Assembly: GCA_958352815.1 (NCBI GenBank)
Contig: CATWQA010000062.1
Span: 1 to 5,926 of the forward strand
From: an uncultured Eubacteriales bacterium
GTDB lineage: Bacteria; Bacillota; Clostridia; Monoglobales; Monoglobaceae
Length of the DNA stretch: 5,926 nucleotides
Direction of reading: 5' to 3'
Part shown: piece by piece, positions 1 through 5,926 of the stretch
How positions within the stretch are numbered: position 1 is the stretch's first letter
How the letters are laid out: every line of letters begins with the position of its first letter
The notes under the pieces: generated by a model
What the model saw: only the letters and a program-made list of their open reading frames with translations
Told to the model about the DNA's origin: nothing
The model's database searches: none
Made by a program: the position numbers and the translations under genes

Positions 1-34
1 ACGGAAAGGGTAAGAAATAAAATTTATTAAAAGT

Positions 35-54
35 GGGCGCAGTTCGCTGCGCCC
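35..54. repeat. GC-rich perfect hairpin with TTCG loop
   Basis: The arms GGGCGCAG (35-42) and CTGCGCCC (47-54) are exact reverse complements around a TTCG tetraloop, and two further G-U pairs are possible at the base. On the + strand no T-run follows, so it is a poor + strand terminator. Read on the - strand it is followed by a T-rich stretch, but no - strand gene is present for it to terminate. It stands out as a GC-rich island in AT-rich DNA, which fits a small dispersed palindromic repeat. The reading frame of the next gene is open through it, from an in-frame stop at 28-30. Its identity as a dispersed repeat is inference; the stem itself is seen directly. Confidence 0.6.
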
Positions 55-69
55 GTCGCCGTAAACGAT

Positions 70-2586
70 GTGTATAATCTGACTCTTGGAAATTCTTATG
101 GTATGACGGTGGACAATCTAACAGACATGTTCAGTTTTTACTCTGAGCTTGAGGGAACAGGTATTACAACATCAACCGATATAACAACCGGCAATGAAAT
201 ACTTGCGGGAGTAAGGACAGAGTATAATACAGGAGGAATACCGAAAATATACGGCTCTACAAAATATTATTCTGTAAAACAATATAATGATGAGGGCGGA
301 GCAAACGAATGGTACTATCCCTATTTATTTAAGGCGACAAATTTGGGAATAATAGGCGGAGATGAAAATCTGAATTTTAATGCAGAGGATGAAGTCACAA
401 TATCAGAGTTTTTAAAAATGCTGATAGAATCGGCAGGTATAAGCGAAAGCGAACTTAATGAAGCCGTGACAAATCAAAGCTCAACAATATCCCAATACAG
501 CATAATAGCCGAGCATTGGGCTAAGAAATATATATGCTACGCCCTTGATAAAAATATTATACATATAACAGATGTGACAGGCGATCGCACACCTGATACG
601 CCAAGTCTGAGATGTGATGTGGCATATATAATAAACAGACTGTATGTGGATAATATAAATCAGCCGAATTTAATGGTGCCGTCAAATCTGTATAAATATG
701 ACGATAGTGTTTCAAGCAACAAAAATGCGCTGTGGAAAACAGGAAAGGCGTTTGTAGATCAGGAAGATATTCAATATTGTAAAGACGACATAAGGCAGCT
801 GTATCTTAACGGAATAATGGAGGGAGATACAAACGGATATGTAAACTGGAGTGCGACATTAAAGAGGTCGGAAGCCGCTAAAATGACAGTAAAGTGTAGA
901 TTTTCTTTGGACGAGGGAATAGCAACGGTGAAGCTGATAAACGAAGGCGAAGCGAATTATATTGACCTCTCGTTAAACGGCACAAAAACAATAACTAAAG
1001 CAAATGATAAAAACAACTCCGGCGAGTTCTACTTTGTTGCGCCCAAGACAGGATATTATTATATAACAAATGATCTTGATAACTGTACGGTGACAGTCAG
1101 CGATATGAAAAAGCGTGATATACAGGGTCTTGAAGCCTCGTCGGGAGGATCAAGATATAACTTGCTAAAGGGCGAGACTGCATACATAAAAGTAGAGACG
1201 GAAAATTCAAGTTCAAGCTATAGCTTTACTATATCGTCTCCCGGAGATAATGAATTAGTCTTTGCCCCCGATAGATCCGGCACGTTTATTTATTCAAGTA
1301 ATCCTGAAATGATAGAGGAAAATCATTTGGCAGAGAGCGGTAATATGCTTGATAATTATGAAAATTTGACACCCGGAACATATACGTATATGGCATGGTA
1401 TCATAACGGAACGTCGTCACCAATATATGCAGATGTATTATTTAATTCTAATAATGCACAAATTAAAATTAATAAATTGGGACTGCAAGTATTCCCGTAT
1501 GATAATCCGCCTCACTGGACAGGAATACAAGCATATGCAGACTATTTAGGGAAAACAATATTAAACGAGTTAGATGCTGACATATGTAATCCTTCTGTTT
1601 ACTATGCAACAGATTTAAATTTGCCACAATATTACACTTTGTCAAATGAAGAAAGTTCAAAATGGCTAAGTGACATATATTATAATTCTTATGGAAAGCT
1701 GTATCCAGTAATGGAGAATTACAACACGCCAATTTATGCAATAATGGAGTTTGAGGTTTTGAGCGGTTCTATAAATTTGTGTACAGTTGCCCATAAGACA
1801 TCATCTAACAAGAATCAATTTTTATTGACTAATGCCCCGTATGTTCAAGATGTTGTAGTATCAACACAAAGTTCAAATTCTCCCACGTGGAAGGGAATAA
1901 CGAACGCAATGCCATATGTTGAAACAGATGTATCATATACCATAGGAAAAGGAATATCTGAAGATGCATATTCTATGCCTATGACTATTGAAAACACGTT
2001 TGGAACATTTAATTTGAATAAATGGATAACTAACTTGAATCCACAAAATGAAAGCAGTGATTATCATAGGAATGTTGTTGAATCCAGCATGCTTGCATTT
2101 GATTATTACGATGGATATAATTGGCATTTCAATACTAAACGAACATCTATGATTAATCCGCCGGTTGACTATTCGAGTGAGGGATTTACTCCCAATGAGA
2201 TATTGCCATTTATGACAATGCATCCGGGAACAGCAATAAGTGAAGGATATTATACTGGGCTCACAAAACAACAAATTTCAATAAGTCAAGGTAATTATAG
2301 CGTAGAAAATGTTTATAATATATTGTTGACTAATGACACGGATTCGGCTTGGAAATTTAATTATAGAACAGATTCTACATCAGGAGTTGTAGTTGGAATA
2401 AGTGTAAATGGTGATGAAATGCAGTATAGTTGCTCGGGTTCCTTTTCATCAAATTATTCAAGATTTGTAGGGCGTACAGTAAGTATACCGAAAAATACGA
2501 CCGTAAATATAAAGGTGAGTGTTGTATTAACCACTGGCGACCCCGGATGGATAAATAATGAGTTTTATTTGAGCAAGGAATATTAA
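70..2586 (+). CDS. SLH-repeat surface protein, 5' end uncertain (possibly truncated)
   Basis: This is a predicted 838-residue protein with no recognisable enzyme motif. Three SLH-like repeats are visible at about residues 81-120 (W81, then G-I-I-G-G-D, with T110-I-S-E113 in the usual TRxE position), 148-192 (L180-R-C-D183) and 229-275 (N-G-I-M-E-G-D, then L-K-R-S-E268). Residues about 295-390 resemble a PPC-type beta-sandwich (GEFYFVAPKTGYYYI, then LLKGETAYIKVE). Residues about 400-838 are rich in Tyr, Asn and Ser and match no family I know. SLH repeats classically bind secondary cell-wall polymers, so a cell-surface site is inferred. The protein lacks a signal peptide. The only start is GTG at 70, with no Shine-Dalgarno, and no ATG lies between it and the in-frame stop at 28-30. 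A lost N-terminus (pseudogene or 5' truncation) is therefore plausible. The next gene follows after 28 bp without a terminator, suggesting co-transcription. The reading frame is confident; the start and function are not. Confidence 0.7.
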   Translation: MYNLTLGNSYGMTVDNLTDMFSFYSELEGTGITTSTDITTGNEILAGVRTEYNTGGIPKIYGSTKYYSVKQYNDEGGANEWYYPYLFKATNLGIIGGDENLNFNAEDEVTISEFLKMLIESAGISESELNEAVTNQSSTISQYSIIAEHWAKKYICYALDKNIIHITDVTGDRTPDTPSLRCDVAYIINRLYVDNINQPNLMVPSNLYKYDDSVSSNKNALWKTGKAFVDQEDIQYCKDDIRQLYLNGIMEGDTNGYVNWSATLKRSEAAKMTVKCRFSLDEGIATVKLINEGEANYIDLSLNGTKTITKANDKNNSGEFYFVAPKTGYYYITNDLDNCTVTVSDMKKRDIQGLEASSGGSRYNLLKGETAYIKVETENSSSSYSFTISSPGDNELVFAPDRSGTFIYSSNPEMIEENHLAESGNMLDNYENLTPGTYTYMAWYHNGTSSPIYADVLFNSNNAQIKINKLGLQVFPYDNPPHWTGIQAYADYLGKTILNELDADICNPSVYYATDLNLPQYYTLSNEESSKWLSDIYYNSYGKLYPVMENYNTPIYAIMEFEVLSGSINLCTVAHKTSSNKNQFLLTNAPYVQDVVVSTQSSNSPTWKGITNAMPYVETDVSYTIGKGISEDAYSMPMTIENTFGTFNLNKWITNLNPQNESSDYHRNVVESSMLAFDYYDGYNWHFNTKRTSMINPPVDYSSEGFTPNEILPFMTMHPGTAISEGYYTGLTKQQISISQGNYSVENVYNILLTNDTDSAWKFNYRTDSTSGVVVGISVNGDEMQYSCSGSFSSNYSRFVGRTVSIPKNTTVNIKVSVVLTTGDPGWINNEFYLSKEY

Positions 2587-2602
2587 AAATTTAGTTGAAT
2601 TT

Positions 2603-2609
2603 AAGGAGG
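2603..2609 (+). promoter_or_regulatory. Strong ribosome binding site for the 2615 gene
   Basis: AAGGAGG lies five bases before the ATG at 2615, an almost ideal anti-16S match. It fixes the start of the secreted-protein gene. No promoter-like pair is evident in the 28-bp gap, so translation probably uses a transcript from the upstream gene. Confidence 0.9.
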
Positions 2610-2614
2610 AAATC

Positions 2615-4048
2615 ATGAAAAAACTAATAATTATAATGACAATAATCGGAATAATTCTCAGTAACAATATTACATATGCACTTACGGTTAATGATCCGGA
2701 CATAATACATGAATTAAACGAGGGAGAGGTGTATGTTAACGGCGAGATAAGGACAGATCTAAGGGATATTCAATATGTGGGAAATGGCTATTTGGTACGT
2801 TTAAATGATGGAGAACAAAGATACTTTACCGAAAATTTTGAGCAGTTTAAAGAGGTTGAGATCTTTGAAGATCACGATAGCTATGACCCTTATAGCAGAG
2901 CGGGATATATGGACGAAATAAAGTGGGCTAATGGAGTATATATGGCACGCTCAAATGTATATGATAATCAAATTAATACCGGACGAGTTTATGAAAAGAA
3001 CGGCTATTTATATATTTTAGATACTGATTTCAAATTGTTAAAGAAAATAGAATTTGATTATTATGTCAGGTCAATGACATATATAAATGGCACATATTTC
3101 GTTGAAATTTCTAACAAATCTTTTTTAAGAGCAACTTCTCGAGGAAATGCCGGTGATGAGATTGTGGAAGAAATATACTCATCAGAAGATTTAGAAAATT
3201 GGACAATAGAAACAAATTTGCAACGTATAGAAGCAGTAGACGGTAATAATATATTAGCTATGAACTCTTACGATCTGTTTACTTTCAATAGTGGTCAAAT
3301 TGGAAATCAGATATTGTATGAAGATTTTGATATTGATATGACTAATTATTATACAGCAACAGATATTCCGTCTCAAAAAATAATAAATACAGTCGGTGAA
3401 TACTTTTATATAGTGGATTATACAGCTAAATACGGAGAGCCAGTGTACTTGTGGATATCCAAAGATGGTATTTATTTTACAAAAATATATTTGGGAAGTG
3501 TAAATTTAAATAATAACATAGATAGTCTATATTATACCTACAGCACAGGAAATGAAACATTTAATAAATATATCAAAAAAAGTGATATAGATAAATATTT
3601 ACAAACATGTGATGTTTACGTCCGCCTTAATGATAAAATCCTCGGCTTTTCCCAGCCGCCGGTAATGGAGGACGACCGCACATTAGTGCCGATGCGTTTC
3701 CTGTTTGAGCAAATGGGCGCAGAGGTAACCTGGGACGAAGCAACCCAATCGGCAACGGCAACAATTAACACGTCAGCGCTCGGGGCGGAGGGGGCGAGCG
3801 CAACAGGGCGGGCGACTTTATCAAACTCTGATATAAGTTTCCCCAATTTAGCCAAGACAGAAAAATCTGTTACTTTTAGTGTTGATAACACCACCGCTAC
3901 GGTAAACGGAACCATAGCCACAATGGACGTCCCCGCCCGCCTGATAAACGACCAAACCTTTGTGCCCCTACGCTTCCTCTCGGAAAACTTAGGCTACACC
4001 GTAGACTGGGACGAAGCAACCAACACGGCAATAATCACAACAGAATAA
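2615..4048 (+). CDS. Secreted beta-rich protein with C-terminal copper amine oxidase N-terminal-like domain
   Basis: This is a 477-residue exported protein. Residues 1-22 form a signal peptide: M-K-K, a hydrophobic stretch of Ile and Leu, then a likely cut after T-Y-A22. Residues about 30-330 contain recurring short beta motifs such as YVGNGYLV, WANGVYMAR and YINGTYFVEI, and two sialidase/BNR-like phrases (YSSEDLENWT, WISKDGIYFTKI), suggesting a beta-propeller-like fold. Residues about 334-477 are a PF07833-type domain: LNDKILGF, DDRTLVPMRFLFEQMGAEVTW, then DVPARLINDQTFVPLRFLSE and a final WDEATNTAIIT strand. Despite the family name, no amine oxidase catalytic domain is present; such domains are usually non-enzymatic modules of clostridial exported proteins. 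Residues 386-418 look like a 33-residue insertion relative to the usual domain. The domain-coding part (from about 3615) is richer in C-ending codons than the rest. A strong ribosome binding site supports the start. The ligand or role is unknown; a surface sensing, adhesion or glycan-related role would be a guess. Confidence 0.9.
   Translation: MKKLIIIMTIIGIILSNNITYALTVNDPDIIHELNEGEVYVNGEIRTDLRDIQYVGNGYLVRLNDGEQRYFTENFEQFKEVEIFEDHDSYDPYSRAGYMDEIKWANGVYMARSNVYDNQINTGRVYEKNGYLYILDTDFKLLKKIEFDYYVRSMTYINGTYFVEISNKSFLRATSRGNAGDEIVEEIYSSEDLENWTIETNLQRIEAVDGNNILAMNSYDLFTFNSGQIGNQILYEDFDIDMTNYYTATDIPSQKIINTVGEYFYIVDYTAKYGEPVYLWISKDGIYFTKIYLGSVNLNNNIDSLYYTYSTGNETFNKYIKKSDIDKYLQTCDVYVRLNDKILGFSQPPVMEDDRTLVPMRFLFEQMGAEVTWDEATQSATATINTSALGAEGASATGRATLSNSDISFPNLAKTEKSVTFSVDNTTATVNGTIATMDVPARLINDQTFVPLRFLSENLGYTVDWDEATNTAIITTE
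3629..4007 (+). repeat. Copy 1 of a shared C-terminal coding module
   Basis: This segment, encoding most of the copper-amine-oxidase-like domain, matches 5548-5926 at a constant offset of 1919 with no gaps. By hand count 30 of 379 bases differ (about 92% identity) and 5 of 126 residues differ. Positions 3752-3843 are identical to 5671-5762 over 92 bases; beyond one mismatch, a further 26 bases match. Most differences outside the core are third-codon changes. Upstream of this segment the two genes show no obvious similarity. The match stops at the window edge, so its true 3' limit in the second copy is unseen. Confidence 0.93.
3770..3868 (+). repeat. In-frame 33-codon GC-rich insert within the domain, copy 1
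   Basis: Codons 386-418 lie between the strands ending ATATIN and starting VTFSVDN, which usually follow each other closely in this domain family. The first part is extremely GC-rich: 37 of 46 bases are G or C in 3771-3816. It contains an inverted repeat, GCGCTCG (3776-3782) with CGAGCGC (3795-3801), around a 12-base loop. It encodes a small-residue segment beginning TSALGAEGASATGRAT. The composition, palindrome and in-frame placement resemble the palindromic coding elements known from other bacteria (for example Rickettsia RPE), but this identity is inference. Confidence 0.55.
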
Positions 4049-4080
4049 TCATAATTATCGAATAGGTGAATTTCAAATAA

Positions 4081-4121
4081 ACGGCTCAATTCCTAAAAAT
4101 AGGTTGAGCCGTCTCTGTTTT
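4081..4121 (+). terminator. Rho-independent terminator after the first secreted-protein gene
   Basis: ACGGCTCAA (4081-4089) pairs perfectly with TTGAGCCGT (4104-4112). An inner CCTA/TAGG stem sits around an AAAA loop, with a two-base TT bulge on the 5' side. The T-rich tail CTCTGTTTT follows at 4113-4121. It sits 32 bases after the stop codon at 4046-4048 and ends the 70-4048 transcription unit. The tail is imperfect, so some readthrough into the next gene is possible. Confidence 0.85.
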
Positions 4122-4132
4122 CGTGATATAAT
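4104..4132 (+). promoter_or_regulatory. Sigma-A type promoter for the 4165 gene, overlapping the terminator
   Basis: A perfect -10 hexamer TATAAT (4127-4132) is preceded by TG at 4124-4125, giving an extended -10 element. Seventeen bases upstream lies a weaker -35, TTGAGC (4104-4109), matching TTGACA at four of six positions. The -35 falls inside the 3' arm of the terminator stem. Transcription would start near 4139, leaving a leader of about 26 bases. The alternative -10 TATACT at 4133-4138 is less good. Confidence 0.7.
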
Positions 4133-4150
4133 TATACTATATAAAAAAGA

Positions 4151-4156
4151 AAGGAG
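4151..4156 (+). promoter_or_regulatory. Ribosome binding site deciding the ATG at 4165
   Basis: AAGGAG ends eight bases before the ATG at 4165. A nearer ATG at 4160 is followed by a stop after one more codon and is not the gene start, so the spacing selects 4165. Confidence 0.85.
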
Positions 4157-4164
4157 AAAATGCA

Positions 4165-5926
4165 ATGAAAAAGATATTTTTAACAGCACTTATAATGATT
4201 TTTATATTAAATACAACAACGGTTTTTGGCTTTGATTACGGTGACAAAAGCGGTCTTACTGGCTTAGAGCAGTTTGCAGGTCAAAATTATGTAATATACA
4301 AAAATGCGGACACTAACCGCATAGAACTTGCAGTGGTAACAGCAGATGATATTAATAACAGGAGCCTGATTGCTGAAATTGATGGAAAGGTGGAAGTTTC
4401 GGGCGATAAAGAAGTCAAAGTTAGGAACACCATAGACGGTATTAATTATTATAGTCGAGGAAATGGCGAGGATATACCTCCGCTTGAGAATAAAAGACTT
4501 TATATAACAGAAACAGAAAACCCATTTTACACAGTAAAATCGTATTATGATAACGGTCAGTGGATAAACCTTGAGGGACTTACCGCAAATCAAGATATAT
4601 GCGCAAACTATGAAGAACTTATATATTCAAGTTTTCCGGTAATCGAAAAGATTAACAAAGAAAAAGTGTCACGTCCATACTATCGTGCCTATAGCGGAGA
4701 GTATTATATTGATTTTGATTGGACTTTCACAGAAAAGGAAGGATATATTTATTATGCTTATTTTTCAAAAGATGGTGTTAATATTGAGAAAAAAGTTGAA
4801 TTAGAAGAAAGAGGTAACGGAAATATAGGCGGAGCATATAGCGGTAATGGAGTAACAATAGTTATGGGCGTGCCTAATATGGCATTGTCATATTATCAAC
4901 GTCCTGCGGGATTTAATAGCGGTTGCATATATGTATTTGATGAAAACTGCGATTTAATAGACACTGTTGATGCAAACGGACTTATGAGCTGCTACGGATT
5001 TTATAACGGTTATTTCTACTTTGTAACAAAGATATATACAGCGAAAGGAGAGTCTACAGAGAAGTATTTCAAATCCGCCGATGGAATAGACTATGCGGAG
5101 ATTACAAGAAAAGAATTGCAGGAGGTATTGGATTATCTTGATGCACCAATTTATAAAATAGCTAAAGGTGACAGCGTTAGCTTTGAAAATGAAAGCAAAG
5201 ATAAGACAAGAGTGTTTTTAACAACCGGACAATATGAGAACGAGAGAGAAGTAATATATGAAAATGATTATAAAATAGAAAGCAGCGATATAGCCATGTA
5301 TAGTGATTTATCAGGATATGTTGTGCGTTCAAAATATCGAACAAATAAATTGGGTGATAATCAAGAATATGTAACATCTGATTATATATATAAAATATAT
5401 ATGCCTCCTATAGATAAGACCAAATATATATATCCGAACGATAAATGTATATGGGCGACAGATGATTATATATATATAGATCAAGATGTTGAGTATGTTT
5501 TTCGCATACCAATGTATCAATTTGATGATTTAACTTATGTTCAATTAAATGATAAAATCTTAGGTTTTGATCAGCCGCCGGTTATGGAGGATGATCGTAC
5601 CTTAGTGCCGATGCGTTTTCTGTTTGAGCAAATGGGTGCAGAGGTAACCTGGGACGAAGAAACTCAAGCTGCAACGGCAACAATTAACACGTCAGCGCTC
5701 GGGGCGGAGGGGGCGAGCGCAACAGGGCGGGCGACTTTATCAAACTCTGATATAAGTTTCCCAAATTTAGCCAAGACAGAAAAATCTGTCACATTCAGCG
5801 TTGATAACACCACCGCCACGGTAAACGGAGCCACCGCCACAATGGACGTCCCCGCCCGCCTGATAAACGATCAAACCTTTGTGCCTCTCCGCTTCCTCTC
5901 GGAAAACTTAGGCTATACCGTAGACT
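4165..5926 (+). CDS. Secreted protein with C-terminal copper amine oxidase N-terminal-like domain, 3' end cut by window
   Basis: The frame is open from ATG 4165 to the window edge, giving 587 residues with no stop. It is a paralogue in design of the gene at 2615. Residues 1-22 are a signal peptide (MKKIFLTALIMIF, then a likely cut after T-V-F-G22). Residues about 25-455 are beta-rich and Tyr-rich, with BNR-like phrases YFSKDGVNIEKKVEL and FKSADGIDYAEIT and Tyr-Ile-Tyr motifs near residues 406-435, so a propeller-like fold is possible. Residues 457 onward form the PF07833-type domain, 96% identical to the other copy over 126 residues, including the 33-residue insert (509-541). By comparison with that copy, about 13 residues and the stop are missing, so the full protein should be near 600 residues. 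It has its own promoter and ribosome binding site. No catalytic motif is seen and the function is unknown. Confidence 0.9.
   Translation, partial: MKKIFLTALIMIFILNTTTVFGFDYGDKSGLTGLEQFAGQNYVIYKNADTNRIELAVVTADDINNRSLIAEIDGKVEVSGDKEVKVRNTIDGINYYSRGNGEDIPPLENKRLYITETENPFYTVKSYYDNGQWINLEGLTANQDICANYEELIYSSFPVIEKINKEKVSRPYYRAYSGEYYIDFDWTFTEKEGYIYYAYFSKDGVNIEKKVELEERGNGNIGGAYSGNGVTIVMGVPNMALSYYQRPAGFNSGCIYVFDENCDLIDTVDANGLMSCYGFYNGYFYFVTKIYTAKGESTEKYFKSADGIDYAEITRKELQEVLDYLDAPIYKIAKGDSVSFENESKDKTRVFLTTGQYENEREVIYENDYKIESSDIAMYSDLSGYVVRSKYRTNKLGDNQEYVTSDYIYKIYMPPIDKTKYIYPNDKCIWATDDYIYIDQDVEYVFRIPMYQFDDLTYVQLNDKILGFDQPPVMEDDRTLVPMRFLFEQMGAEVTWDEETQAATATINTSALGAEGASATGRATLSNSDISFPNLAKTEKSVTFSVDNTTATVNGATATMDVPARLINDQTFVPLRFLSENLGYTVD
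5383..5478 (+). repeat. Cluster of short in-frame TA tracts
   Basis: Alternating TA runs occur three times: five units at 5383-5392, a shorter run near 5425-5432, and six units at 5467-5478. They encode Tyr-Ile-Tyr motifs within DYIY-like phrases of the secreted protein, so protein-level beta repeats explain them at least in part. The longest could slip during replication, but twelve bases is short. Confidence 0.4.
5548..5926 (+). repeat. Copy 2 of the shared C-terminal coding module
   Basis: This is the partner of 3629-4007. Its first part (5548-5670) carries more T-ending codons (GGT, GAT, CGT) than copy 1, with 17 differences in 123 bases. From 5671 onward there are only 13 differences in 256 bases. 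This uneven spread is what a conversion or recombination tract covering the core would leave, although selection on the protein also contributes. It is cut by the window end. Confidence 0.93.
5689..5787 (+). repeat. In-frame 33-codon GC-rich insert within the domain, copy 2
   Basis: It encodes the same 33 residues as 3770-3868, here as residues 509-541, with 100% residue identity and one silent base change at 5763. The inverted repeat GCGCTCG/CGAGCGC lies at 5695-5701 and 5714-5720. As in copy 1, it separates two strands that usually adjoin in this domain family. Confidence 0.55.

Noticed and set aside
1..30. Possible 3' tail of an upstream gene ending at a TAA at 11-13, 18-20 or 28-30
   Set aside because: Each frame gives at most nine residues with nothing recognisable, so no coding call can be supported.
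35..60. Hairpin as a + strand terminator
   Set aside because: The sequence after the 3' arm is GTCGCCGTAAAC, with no T-run. The arrangement better fits a palindromic repeat or, at most, a - strand terminator without a matching gene.
3616..3921. A 101-codon open frame on the - strand within the shared module
   Set aside because: It is antisense to a well-supported domain, has no ribosome binding site seen, and is open because the local GC-rich codon pattern removes stops. Other - strand open frames (1469-1741, 1933-2274, 4264-4593, 5177-5377, 5329-5520) are likewise shadows of + strand genes.
3614..4048. Copper amine oxidase enzyme
   Set aside because: Only the N-terminal-type accessory domain is present; there is no large catalytic domain or topaquinone motif, so no oxidase activity should be assigned.
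4160..4168. ATG at 4160 as the start of the second secreted protein
   Set aside because: It reads Met-Gln then stop. The ATG at 4165, with AAGGAG at proper spacing and a signal peptide following, is the start.
5383..5478. Phase-variable TA repeat
   Set aside because: The longest run is six TA units inside a coding region where Tyr-Ile repeats explain it; it is too short for a confident slippage claim.
1..5926. CRISPR array, tRNA, rRNA, insertion sequence or phage genes
   Set aside because: No regularly spaced direct repeats, cloverleaf-like segments, transposase motifs or phage structural genes were seen in the window on either strand.

Overview
This window looks like accessory chromosomal DNA from a low-GC, Gram-positive anaerobe of the Clostridia type, possibly a gut or metagenomic lineage. 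The evidence is AT-rich coding with heavy use of ATA, AGA and AAA codons, strong AGGAGG-like ribosome binding sites, Gram-positive style signal peptides, and two domain families that clostridia use on exported proteins: S-layer homology (SLH) repeats and the 'copper amine oxidase N-terminal' domain (PF07833 type). The family names come from motif recognition by eye; no search was run. The species cannot be named.

All real genes lie on the + strand. From 1 to 69 there is an AT-rich stretch followed by a GC-rich perfect hairpin with a TTCG loop (35-54). From 70 to 2586 runs a large protein with three SLH-like repeats, a PPC-like beta-sandwich and a long C-terminal half that I do not recognise. 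It has no signal peptide, no ribosome binding site and only a GTG start, so its 5' end is probably lost or disrupted. After 28 bp comes a secreted protein (2615-4048) with a signal peptide, a beta-rich repeat region and a C-terminal copper-amine-oxidase-like domain. A rho-independent terminator (4081-4121) closes this pair. A promoter whose -35 hexamer lies inside the terminator's 3' arm starts a third transcription unit. That unit is a second secreted protein of the same design (4165 to the window end, incomplete).

The most striking feature is that the two secreted proteins share almost nothing recognisable over their first 330-460 residues, yet end in nearly the same module. By hand count, 349 of 379 nucleotides and 121 of 126 residues match, including a 92-bp perfectly identical run. 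That run covers a very GC-rich, partly palindromic, 33-codon segment that appears to be inserted in frame into the domain. Together this suggests a paralogous family of cell-surface or secreted proteins in which a common C-terminal module is homogenised or shuffled while the N-terminal parts diverge. No enzyme active site, RNA gene, CRISPR array, transposase or phage gene is visible, and no stretch longer than 300 bases lacks a gene.
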